Of a DNA stretch of 6,599 nt, positions 1 to 5,937 are shown piece by piece. The notes beneath the pieces were generated by a model. The model worked only from the letters and a program-made list of their open reading frames with translations. It did no database searches and was not told the DNA's origin. This stretch comes from Salegentibacter sp. (GTDB lineage: Bacteria > Bacteroidota > Bacteroidia > Flavobacteriales > Flavobacteriaceae), in assembly GCA_024635815.1 (NCBI GenBank), contig JAGXIG010000017.1, positions 1 through 6,599 of the forward strand. Direction: 5' to 3'. The position numbers and the translations under genes are program-made. How positions within the stretch are numbered: position 1 is the first letter of the stretch; the number at the start of each line of letters is the position of its first letter.

Positions 1-1
1 T

Positions 2-1270
2 ACTATTGCAAGGTCTTTTAAGGACGAAGGTTTTGAGCGGGTAGAATTCACTGAAGCAGCCGATATTTATGTGATCAATACCTGTTCGGTTACCGAAAAT
101 GCCGATAAACGCTTTAAAACTATTGTAAAGCAAGCGCAAAAAGTAAACGAAGATGCTTTTGTGATTGCGGTGGGCTGCTATGCGCAATTAAAACCCGAAG
201 AACTCGCCGATGTTAATGGCGTGGATTTGGTTTTGGGGGCTACTGAAAAATTTAAGATCACCGATTATCTAAACGATCTTTCTAAGAACGACCTCGGCGA
301 AGTACATTCTTGTGAAATCAACGAAGCAGATTTCTACGTGGGCGCTTATTCCATTGGAGACAGGACCCGTGCATTTTTGAAAGTGCAAGATGGATGTGAT
401 TATAAATGTACCTATTGTACAATTCCGCTGGCCCGAGGAATTTCCCGAAGTGATAAGCTGGAAAATGTATTAACCAATGCTGCTGAAATTTCAGCAAAAG
501 GAATAAAGGAAATCGTTCTTACCGGAGTAAATATTGGGGATTACGGGAAAGGAGAGTTCGGTAACAAAAAACACGAACATACTTTTCTTGACCTGGTAAA
601 AGCTTTAGATGAGGTAGAGGGTATTGAGCGTTTGAGAATTTCTTCAATCGAACCCAACCTGCTTAAGAATGAAACCATAGATTTTGTAGCCGAAAGCAAT
701 ACGTTTGTTCCGCATTTTCATATTCCTTTACAAAGTGGAAGTGACAAATTACTGAAATTGATGAAGCGTCGCTATATGAGCTCACTTTATACCGATAGGG
801 TTAAGCAAATTAAGGAGGTGATGCCAAATGCCTGTATTGGAGTAGATGTTATTGTTGGTTTTCCAGGTGAAACTGAAGAACATTTCCTGGAAACTTATAA
901 TTATTTGAACGAGTTAGATATTTCTTACCTGCACGTCTTTGCGTATTCTGAACGTGATAATACTCCGGCTGCCGAGATGGAAGGCGTTGTGCCAACCAAA
1001 GTGAGAAAGAAACGAAGCAAGATGCTACGTGGACTTTCGGCTAAAAAAAGGAGGGCTTTTTATGAAAGTCAATTAGGGAATACCTGTACCGTACTTTTTG
1101 AAGGTGAAAACAAAGAGGGTTATATCCACGGGTTTACAGAAAATTACGTTAAAGTAAAAGCTCCCTGGGATCCTGGTTTGGTAAATACACTTCATCAAAT
1201 TGAATTAACTTCAATAGATGAGGATGGCTTGGTTAGGTTAGAATTTGTTTCAGAAAAAGTAGCGGTCTAA
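2..1270 (+). CDS. mtaB: tRNA (t6A37 C2) methylthiotransferase MtaB, 5' truncated by window edge
   Basis: This radical SAM enzyme adds a methylthio group to N6-threonylcarbamoyladenosine at position 37 of tRNAs reading ANN codons (known for the MtaB family). The frame is open from base 2, giving 422 visible residues against about 440 for the family. The visible start TIARSFKDEGFERVEF is internal family sequence, so roughly 20 residues, including the first cysteine of the N-terminal cluster, lie off the left edge. The GTG at 71 is an internal valine in YVINTCSV, not a start. The other two N-terminal cluster cysteines are in NTCSV and GCYAQ (visible residues 28 and 59). The radical SAM triad CxxxCxxC is in DGCDYKCTYC (residues 132, 136 and 139; bases 395-418). 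IPLQSGSDKLLKLMKRRY and VIVGFPGETEEHF are typical of methylthiotransferases. The C-terminal 60-70 residues fit a TRAM RNA-binding domain. MtaB is preferred over MiaB or RimO from the overall sequence (CTIPLARG, no MiaB/RimO signature); confidence is high. Confidence 0.93.
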   Translation, partial: TIARSFKDEGFERVEFTEAADIYVINTCSVTENADKRFKTIVKQAQKVNEDAFVIAVGCYAQLKPEELADVNGVDLVLGATEKFKITDYLNDLSKNDLGEVHSCEINEADFYVGAYSIGDRTRAFLKVQDGCDYKCTYCTIPLARGISRSDKLENVLTNAAEISAKGIKEIVLTGVNIGDYGKGEFGNKKHEHTFLDLVKALDEVEGIERLRISSIEPNLLKNETIDFVAESNTFVPHFHIPLQSGSDKLLKLMKRRYMSSLYTDRVKQIKEVMPNACIGVDVIVGFPGETEEHFLETYNYLNELDISYLHVFAYSERDNTPAAEMEGVVPTKVRKKRSKMLRGLSAKKRRAFYESQLGNTCTVLFEGENKEGYIHGFTENYVKVKAPWDPGLVNTLHQIELTSIDEDGLVRLEFVSEKVAV

Positions 1271-1572
1271 ATATTGATTCCTACCGGAAGCAGGTCTTTG
1301 TACTTTCTTCTGTTTTTTCGCATGAATTTGACAACATCGGGGCTTGTGGGCATTACACGGGTATTTCGGTCTTTTATTTCTTCCAGAACAGCTTCAATAA
1401 AAATATCCATATAGCCTGCTTCTTTTAGTGCTTCAGGCATAAAAACTTTGGTTAAAAATATTTTTCGTTCCTGTTGGGCATATTCTATAGTGGCAAGTTG
1501 TTCGTTTATGGTAGTTTCAAATTGTCTTAAGAACTCGTTATCGGTAATTATAATTTCTTCGGCATTCATCAT
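1267..1572 (-). CDS. Divergent minimal GNAT-fold protein (GCN5-related N-acetyltransferase-like, YidJ/NATD1 type)
   Basis: This 101-residue protein aligns by eye over its whole length with the small single-domain GNAT family (Pfam Acetyltransf_CG type). An 'FE..I..QLATIEY' strand pair is at residues 18-31, 'IFLTKVFMPEAL' at 38-49 matches the usual 'LTHTEVPxxL', and 'RVMPTSPDVVKFMRKNRRKYKDLL' at 72-95 matches the usual 'VPLCPFVxxYxxxHPEYxDLL'. Family members bind acetyl-CoA, and their acceptors are mostly unknown. Here the GxGxG pyrophosphate loop is reduced to KEAGYMD (only G53 kept), the conserved cysteine is Ser77, and the HPE segment is NRRK, so catalysis is doubtful. The start has two tandem ATGs (1572 and 1569) after an A-rich stretch (AAAAAAGAAAAAT), normal for this phylum; either could be used. 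The stop TAG shares the four bases CTAA with the convergent mtaB stop. Family assignment is from recalled motifs; activity is uncertain. Confidence 0.72.
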   Translation of the reverse strand: MMNAEEIIITDNEFLRQFETTINEQLATIEYAQQERKIFLTKVFMPEALKEAGYMDIFIEAVLEEIKDRNTRVMPTSPDVVKFMRKNRRKYKDLLPVGINI

Positions 1573-1670
1573 TTTTCTTTTTTACAGTTATAATTTTTTA
1601 GGGCAGCATATTTAGTCGCGATGAGAAGCGATAGTATTTAGCTGATAAATTTTTCTTTGGTGGATTAATG

Positions 1671-1678
1671 TAAAGGTA
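1671..1678 (-). promoter_or_regulatory. Weak candidate -7 box for the GNAT-like gene
   Basis: The minus strand reads TACCTTTA, which matches the Bacteroidota -7 element TAnnTTTG at all fixed positions except the last. It lies about 100 nt upstream of the ATG at 1572, and no clear TTG -33 element is present at the right distance. It is the best candidate on this strand in the intergenic region, but the support is thin. Confidence 0.3.
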
Positions 1679-1766
1679 GGTAAATAAAGCCTTTAAAGCT
1701 GAATTATTAGCAGTTATCAATAAATTAAAAGCCTTAAAAAATTTCTCCATTATTTTAATCTTTCGG

Positions 1767-1798
1767 TTGTGAAAGCCAAATAAATAGCAGTAATTTTG
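1767..1798 (+). promoter_or_regulatory. Bacteroidota-type promoter P1, upstream of the hydrolase operon
   Basis: TTG at 1767-1769 is followed after 21 nt by TAATTTTG at 1791-1798, a perfect TAnnTTTG match with acceptable spacing. A transcript would start near 1803-1806 and run through the inverted-repeat cluster, giving a leader of about 135 nt before the hydrolase ATG at 1941. The inverted repeat CTTTC-N6-GAAAG (1760-1775) is centred on the TTG and could be an operator. Confidence 0.55.
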
Positions 1799-1810
1799 AT
1801 GAGTAAACTA

Positions 1811-1891
1811 CCTTGAAGCAAGTCCGCAAGGCATTAAGTTGAATTAAACAATTCTACATAAGTTTAGGAGCATTTAAATGCTCGGTTAAAC
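1811..1891 (+). repeat. Cluster of three stem-loops between two promoter boxes (structured leader, small RNA or intergenic repeat)
   Basis: Three inverted repeats follow one another. The first is CCTTG (1811-1815) with CAAGG (1827-1831) around an 11-nt loop. The second is GAATT (1841-1845) with AATTC (1850-1854) around AAAC. The third is an extended hairpin in which GTTTA (1862-1866) pairs with TAAAC (1887-1891) outside the perfect 16-bp palindrome GAGCATTTAAATGCTC (1868-1883). All would be in the leader of a transcript from P1. No coding potential is seen. It could be a folded 5' leader, a small RNA, protein-binding sites, or a REP/MITE-like repeat; the sequence alone does not decide. Confidence 0.5.
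1868..1883. promoter_or_regulatory. Perfect 16-bp palindrome, possible operator
   Basis: GAGCATTTAAATGCTC is fully self-complementary and lies 30 nt upstream of the second TAATTTTG box. A second perfect palindrome, GTAAATTTAC (1893-1902), follows 9 nt later. Perfect symmetry without a loop favours a dimeric DNA-binding protein site, although the extended arms (1862-1891) would also form a good RNA hairpin. No regulator gene is in the window. Confidence 0.4.
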
Positions 1892-1912
1892 AGTAAATTT
1901 ACGGCAATAAGC

Positions 1913-1920
1913 TAATTTTG
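1913..1920 (+). promoter_or_regulatory. Second -7 box (P2) close to the hydrolase start
   Basis: TAATTTTG repeats the P1 box exactly, 122 nt downstream. It lies 20 nt before the ATG at 1941, so a transcript would have a leader of only about 14 nt. The -33 region lacks a clean TTG at 19-21 nt; the nearest resemblance is TTA at 1886-1888. P2 may therefore be weaker than P1 or depend on an activator. Confidence 0.42.
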
Positions 1921-1940
1921 AGTGTTATATACTTGTTAAA

Positions 1941-2630
1941 ATGACTGAAGAAAAGGAGCTGATTCATGTTTATTTTATGCCGGGAATGGCTGCAAATTCT
2001 TCTATTTTTGAATTTATAAAACTTCCGGAAGATCGTTTTAAAATGCATTTTTTAGAATGGATGATTCCTAAAAAAGATGAAAGCCTACAAAATTACGCCG
2101 GGCGAATGAACAAATATATTAAACACGAAAATGCAGTGCTGATTGGTGTATCTTTTGGCGGGATTATTGTGCAAGAAATGGCAAAGAGCCTTAAACTAAA
2201 AAGGCTTATTATAATTTCTAGTGTAAAATGCAGGGAAGAGTTGCCAAGGCGTATGAGATACGCGGCCAGTACGGGTTTATTTAAACTTGTTCCCACCAGC
2301 TTATTGGATTATGTAGACCATTTTGAAAAGATCGCTGTTGGCGATTTTATTAAAAAAAGAGCAAAACTTTACCGGCAATATCTTTCAGTAAGAAATCAAC
2401 GGTATTTAGACTGGTCCATAAAAAATATGGTTTTATGGAACTGTGCTAAACCTCAGAAAGGCATTATTCATATTCATGGAGATAAAGATGAGATTTTCCC
2501 AATAAAGTATATTTCCGACTATATTGAAGTTAAAGACGGTACTCATATAATGATTTTAAATCGTTATCGGTGGTTTAATAAGCATCTACCTGAAATAATC
2601 CTTTCAGGAAAAATTGAAGAAAAAAAATAA
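1941..2630 (+). CDS. Alpha/beta-fold hydrolase, substrate unknown
   Basis: This 229-residue cytoplasmic protein (no signal peptide or membrane segment) carries the serine hydrolase layout. The nucleophile elbow is GVSFGG with Ser71 (residues 69-74), the acid is probably Asp183 in HGDKDEIFP (179-187), and the histidine is His202 in DGTHIMI (199-205). YFMPGMAANSSIF (11-23) fits the oxyanion-hole loop after the first core strand. The central section (about 95-165) is a basic helical cap. The ATG at 1941 follows an A-rich TTGTTAAA sequence and fits both promoter boxes. It is the first gene of a tight operon with the transglycosylase and cardiolipin synthase, so a lipid- or envelope-related ester or thioester is an attractive substrate guess but only a guess. 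The fold is well supported. Confidence 0.85.
   Translation: MTEEKELIHVYFMPGMAANSSIFEFIKLPEDRFKMHFLEWMIPKKDESLQNYAGRMNKYIKHENAVLIGVSFGGIIVQEMAKSLKLKRLIIISSVKCREELPRRMRYAASTGLFKLVPTSLLDYVDHFEKIAVGDFIKKRAKLYRQYLSVRNQRYLDWSIKNMVLWNCAKPQKGIIHIHGDKDEIFPIKYISDYIEVKDGTHIMILNRYRWFNKHLPEIILSGKIEEKK
2589..2608 (+). other. 7-bp stem-loop at the 3' end of the hydrolase gene
   Basis: CCTGAAA (2589-2595) and TTTCAGG (2602-2608) form a perfect 7-bp stem around a 6-nt loop, inside the last codons of the hydrolase. It is followed by an A-rich tract rather than T residues, so it does not look like an intrinsic terminator for the plus strand. It could act as an mRNA processing or stability element between the hydrolase and transglycosylase, or be chance. 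Confidence 0.35.
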
Positions 2631-2647
2631 AAAATAAATTAATTGAT

Positions 2648-3607
2648 ATGAGAATTTTAAAATCTGCCTTAGTAATAGTGGGCCTTTTTACTATTGTATT
2701 TATAAGTATACAAGCTGCCCAACAGGCGCCAGATGGCGGTGAGGAAAAATCGGTAGAATCAGTAGATTTAGCGAAAAAGGACAGACCGGTAAAAGATTAT
2801 AATATTTACGCGCTGCCAATGCCAGAAAATATAAATTTTGCAGGGGAAGAAGTACCTATAGACGATCCTGATATTCACGAGAGAATGGATAGGGAATTAC
2901 TGGTAAATACCTACTGGCAATCTAATGCCTTGCTTTTAATAAAGCGGGCAAATAAATATTTCCCGATCATAGAACCTATTCTGGAAGAGGAAGGTGTTCC
3001 TGATGATTTTAAATATCTGGCCGTAATTGAAAGCGGATTAACCCACGCCGTTTCCCCTGCCGGAGCCAAAGGTTTTTGGCAAATTATGGAAGGCACAGGG
3101 AAAGACTATGGTTTGGAGATAAACGGAAACGTAGACGAGCGTTACCATATTGAAAAATCTACCCGGGTGGCAGCCGATTATTTAAAGAAATCTAAGGAAA
3201 AATTTGGTAGCTGGACAATGGCTGCTGCCGCTTATAATGCCGGAAACAGAGGGGTTGAAAGACAATTAGAGCGTCAAAAAGTAAATGATTATTACGAATT
3301 ATTGCTTGGGGAAGAAACCGGTAGATATATGTTTAGGATCCTGGCGTTAAAAGAAATTTTAAGCAATCCGGAAAAATACGGATTCAATTTTGAAGAAAAA
3401 CATCTTTATACACACATTCCAACTAGAACAGTTAAGGTAGATACGGTGGTGAACGATTTTGCCGATTTTGCGAAGCATTTCGATATTAACTATAAGATAT
3501 TAAAGATCCATAATCCATGGCTTAGGGAAGCCCATTTAAATAATTCTTCCAGGACGGAATACGAGATTAAGATTCCTGAAGAAAATACTTATACCGCGGT
3601 AAAGTAA
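2648..3607 (+). CDS. MltD-like membrane or exported lytic murein transglycosylase
   Basis: The enzyme cleaves the MurNAc-GlcNAc bond of peptidoglycan with formation of 1,6-anhydro-MurNAc (known for family 1 lytic transglycosylases with the goose-lysozyme-like SLT fold). Residues 1-24 are a basic start plus hydrophobic core (ILKSALVIVGLFTIVFISIQAA), a signal peptide or membrane anchor. There is no lipobox. The SLT domain spans about 105-235. It includes YLAVIESGLTHAVSPAGAKGFWQIM (123-147) with the catalytic Glu128 in the ES motif, and AAAAYNAGNRGV (192-203), the conserved YNAG motif. The C-terminal 60 residues (HNPWLREAHLNNSS...YEIKIPE) resemble a degenerate LysM-like tail of flavobacterial MltD proteins, but a full LysM is not evident. 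The gene starts 17 nt after the hydrolase and its stop touches the next ATG, so it belongs to the same operon. Confidence 0.88.
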   Translation: MRILKSALVIVGLFTIVFISIQAAQQAPDGGEEKSVESVDLAKKDRPVKDYNIYALPMPENINFAGEEVPIDDPDIHERMDRELLVNTYWQSNALLLIKRANKYFPIIEPILEEEGVPDDFKYLAVIESGLTHAVSPAGAKGFWQIMEGTGKDYGLEINGNVDERYHIEKSTRVAADYLKKSKEKFGSWTMAAAAYNAGNRGVERQLERQKVNDYYELLLGEETGRYMFRILALKEILSNPEKYGFNFEEKHLYTHIPTRTVKVDTVVNDFADFAKHFDINYKILKIHNPWLREAHLNNSSRTEYEIKIPEENTYTAVK

Positions 3608-5077
3608 ATGAATGCATTTCTGGATAATTTTTGGTGGATCCTGTTATCTGTAAATTTTCTCCTCGTTTTTATAACGGCCGGTTATGAATTGATGCATTTT
3701 AGGGAGCCTGTTAAAAGTATTTCCCTGATTTTCGCACTCTTCATGTTTCCGGTAGTTGGGCTTTTGGTCTATTACTTTTTCGCCCAGGAATTTAGAAAAA
3801 GTAAATTATTTAACCGAAAAAAGCTTTACGATCAACAAATTATTCAGGATTGGGAAGATAAACTCATGCTGAATGAGGAGGAACTTATTGATAGGTATCA
3901 TGGTAGGGGCACTATTGAGCAAAAAATGAAACTGGTACGTTTACTTCAAAATAATCAAAAAAAACCGGTAACATTTAAAAATAAGGTGGATGTGCTTATA
4001 AATGGTGAAAATAAGTTCTCAGCCTTATTTGAAGACATTAAAAAAGCCACGCACCATATTCATATTGAATATTATATTTTTAATAGCGGTAGAATAGGCA
4101 ACCGACTTATTTTATTGCTCTGCGAAAAGGCAGAAGAAGGTGTCAAAGTGCGAGTGAGTTATGATTATGTAGCGAGCAGGCTTTCTTCCGCGGCGGTCAA
4201 AAAAATGAAATCCTGCGGAATTGAGGTTTATCCTTTTATGCCGGTTTGGTTCCCAAATCTAACCCGTAAATTGAATTACCGAAATCACCGAAAAATAGCA
4301 ATTATAGATGGTAGGGTTGGATTTATTGGTGGAATAAATATTTGCGATGAATATGTAAATTTTGAAGAAAATCCCAAAGAAAAGCTCTTCTGGCGGGATA
4401 CACACCTTAGAATTGAAGGTCACGCGGTAAAATCTTTACAGGCACAATTTCTGCTGAATTTCGATTTTATCAGTGGGAAGCATCTTGAGATTGAAGACAG
4501 CTTTTTTCCGAAGATAGATATACCCGAAAGGGCTGCAGTTCAAATAGCTGCCAGTGGCCCCGATACCGATTGGCAGAATATTATGGAAGCCATTCTAACC
4601 GCAATTAATACGGCTGATAAATATATCTATATCACCACACCTTATTTTATTCCGAACAACCAGATTCTTACCGCGCTTTGTATGGCGAGCAGAATAGGAG
4701 TGGAAGTTAAAATAATTATTCCGGAAAAAGGAGATTCGGTGATTGCACGTTACGCCACCAATTCTTATATCGAGCAATTATTGGAATCTGGAGTGCAGGT
4801 CTTTCATTATCATAAAGGAATGGTTCACGCAAAAACTATGGTGGTAGACGGTATTTTAACCAGTATTGGTTCTTGTAACCTGGATAATCGCAGTTTTGAT
4901 ATCAACTTTGAGATCAATGCTTTTTTATATGATAAAGAAGTGGCTGCTGAAATGACTGAGGTCTATAACAAAGACCTTAAAGAAACTACAGAATTGACTC
5001 TCGCGGAATGGATGCAACGTCCGGTTCTGGAAAAAATAAGGGAAGCACTTGCAAGATTATGGGCGCCATTGCTTTAA
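3608..5077 (+). CDS. cls: Cardiolipin synthase (phospholipase D superfamily, ClsA type)
   Basis: The protein makes cardiolipin by transferring a phosphatidyl group between two phosphatidylglycerol molecules at the inner membrane (known for bacterial Cls). At 489 residues it has the usual length. Two N-terminal membrane helices (about 8-27 and 38-59, with FPVVGLLVYYFF) form the PLDc_N region. The two catalytic HxKx4D motifs are complete: NHRKIAIIDG (His227, Lys229, Asp234) followed by GFIGGINI, and VHAKTMVVDG (His407, Lys409, Asp414) followed by SIGSCNLDNRSF. TTPYFIPN (343-350) is also typical of Cls. The ATG directly follows the transglycosylase TAA with no spacing, indicating translational coupling. 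The stop is 1 nt from the end of the convergent thioredoxin-like gene. Assignment to Cls rather than a generic PLD is well supported by domain order; which of several Cls paralogues this is cannot be told. Confidence 0.93.
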   Translation: MNAFLDNFWWILLSVNFLLVFITAGYELMHFREPVKSISLIFALFMFPVVGLLVYYFFAQEFRKSKLFNRKKLYDQQIIQDWEDKLMLNEEELIDRYHGRGTIEQKMKLVRLLQNNQKKPVTFKNKVDVLINGENKFSALFEDIKKATHHIHIEYYIFNSGRIGNRLILLLCEKAEEGVKVRVSYDYVASRLSSAAVKKMKSCGIEVYPFMPVWFPNLTRKLNYRNHRKIAIIDGRVGFIGGINICDEYVNFEENPKEKLFWRDTHLRIEGHAVKSLQAQFLLNFDFISGKHLEIEDSFFPKIDIPERAAVQIAASGPDTDWQNIMEAILTAINTADKYIYITTPYFIPNNQILTALCMASRIGVEVKIIIPEKGDSVIARYATNSYIEQLLESGVQVFHYHKGMVHAKTMVVDGILTSIGSCNLDNRSFDINFEINAFLYDKEVAAEMTEVYNKDLKETTELTLAEWMQRPVLEKIREALARLWAPLL

Positions 5078-5078
5078 T

Positions 5079-5792
5079 TTATTTCGGAGAAATTACGCTT
5101 AATGTTACCGGTTCCGGTTTATTAGATTTTTCAATAAGGTTATTCGTAATCGCCGAATCTATCGCTTCATAATTAAGTTGAAAAGATTCTTCTTTTGAAA
5201 TATCAAATGGATGAAAAACACTTCTTCTAATATCCATAATTTCCCGATCTTCCGCTATTAAATAGCAAGTGGGTAAACCTAAAGAATGCTTCAGGTTTTC
5301 TACAACATAAGAATGATTGTTCCTGGTTTCATCTACATATAATACATTAATATGAGAATTGAATTGTTTGGAAAGTTCTTTTGCGGTTTCTTTTTTATCC
5401 CAAAATAAGATTACAAAATCAATTTTTTCCTGATATTTTTCGGCAAGTTCGTTAAGCGCAGGAATTTCTCCTTTTCCGGGAATACACCAGGAAGCATAGG
5501 TTAACAGGTATACAGGTTTTTTATAATCATATAAGGCAACTTCTTTATCTTTAAGATTTAGCAGTTTAAAGTCATCTATATAAGTTCCTTGAAGTTTGGT
5601 TTCTACGAATTTATCAAATAATCTGTCAGCTTCCTCATACTGCCTATATTTATAAGCAGCTTTAGCTTCTTTGTTATATTTAGGTAGATGCATAACAAGA
5701 GCATCAGAGAAATAAAGTTTATCGTTTTTCTCTGATTGAGCTTGAATATTAATTCCGAAAATTATAAAAAATAAGAGTAAAAGTCTCTTCAT
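5079..5792 (-). CDS. Exported thioredoxin/TlpA-like protein with CxxG active site
   Basis: The 237-residue protein has a signal peptide (MKRLLLLFFIIFGINIQAQS, cleavage near residue 20), an N-terminal helical segment (35-70, KEAKAAYKYRQYEEADRLFDKF, TPR-like in character) and a thioredoxin-fold domain (about 72-200). The active-site region is TYASWCIPGKGEIPALNELAEKY. Its tryptophan, first cysteine (Cys103) and proline match TlpA-like WCxPC, but the second cysteine is Gly106 (codon GGA). The cis-Pro loop GLPTCYLI has Pro174 with an extra cysteine at 176. It probably acts in the periplasm in thiol chemistry, either monothiol or through Cys103/Cys176; this is inference. The frame stays open up to an ATG at 5843, but that lies upstream of a good promoter box (5817-5824) and would bury the signal peptide, so 5792 is chosen. 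AAGG occurs 3 nt before this ATG. It converges on cls with a 1-nt gap. Confidence 0.8.
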   Translation of the reverse strand: MKRLLLLFFIIFGINIQAQSEKNDKLYFSDALVMHLPKYNKEAKAAYKYRQYEEADRLFDKFVETKLQGTYIDDFKLLNLKDKEVALYDYKKPVYLLTYASWCIPGKGEIPALNELAEKYQEKIDFVILFWDKKETAKELSKQFNSHINVLYVDETRNNHSYVVENLKHSLGLPTCYLIAEDREIMDIRRSVFHPFDISKEESFQLNYEAIDSAITNNLIEKSNKPEPVTLSVISPK

Positions 5793-5816
5793 GTACCTTG
5801 GTGGTTTGGGGTACAA

Positions 5817-5848
5817 CAAAGATACTTCGGAAGAAACAATCACTGAAA
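5817..5848 (-). promoter_or_regulatory. Promoter of the thioredoxin-like gene
   Basis: The minus strand reads TATCTTTG at 5824-5817, a perfect TAnnTTTG -7 element. After a 21-nt spacer the -33 position has TTTC (from 5848), a partial match to TTTG. Transcription would start near 5810, giving a leader of about 20 nt to the ATG at 5792. This placement excludes the longer reading from 5843. Confidence 0.55.
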
Positions 5849-5922
5849 TATTATCGCCAAAGGGTCAATATTTCGGCTATAAGTTATGGAATAATTAAGG
5901 AAAGCAGAAATTAACTAAAATT

Positions 5923-5937
5923 ATCTAAAAATTAGAT
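5923..5937 (-). terminator. Weak AT-rich hairpin at the end of the TPR-like gene
   Basis: ATCTAA and TTAGAT form a 6-bp stem with a 3-nt loop, overlapping the stop codon at 5932-5934. On the minus strand it is followed by AATTTTAG. An additional AAAA/TTTT pairing is possible across a 2-nt bulge. The stem is almost all A-T, so this is at best a weak terminator. Confidence 0.28.

Larger units (their letters stand above)
1573..1940. other. 368-nt intergenic region between divergent genes
   Basis: This stretch lies between the minus-strand GNAT-like gene and the plus-strand hydrolase operon. I see no ORF of useful length on either strand. The left part (1573-1740) is AT-rich and featureless apart from a weak promoter candidate for the GNAT-like gene. 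The right part (1760-1920) holds two TAATTTTG promoter boxes and a series of inverted repeats, listed separately. The only ATG closely following the first promoter box (1799) opens five codons ending in TGA. Confidence 0.7.

Noticed and set aside
1573..1740. Possible tRNA, small gene or CRISPR-like repeats in the left part of the intergenic region
   Set aside because: No cloverleaf, no regularly spaced repeats and no open frame of useful length; the similar AAAGCCTT words near 1688 and 1728 are short and AT-rich, consistent with chance.
1799..1816. Short ATG frame (MSKLP then TGA) just after promoter P1, possible leader peptide
   Set aside because: Five codons with no run of one amino acid and no coupled terminator/antiterminator pattern; the ATG would also be at or before the transcript start.
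2093..2296. 67-codon minus-strand open frame inside the hydrolase gene
   Set aside because: It lies antisense to a well-supported gene, has no recognisable domain and no plausible start context.
2589..2608. Stem-loop considered as an intrinsic terminator between hydrolase and transglycosylase
   Set aside because: No T tract follows on either strand, and the downstream gene is 17 nt beyond the stop with no promoter seen, so termination here is unlikely.
2911..3096. 61-codon minus-strand open frame inside the lytic transglycosylase gene
   Set aside because: It is antisense to the catalytic SLT region, whose conservation explains the open frame; there are no features of its own.
4595..4777. 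60-codon minus-strand open frame inside the cardiolipin synthase gene
   Set aside because: It is an antisense shadow of a conserved coding region, with composition unlike a real protein.
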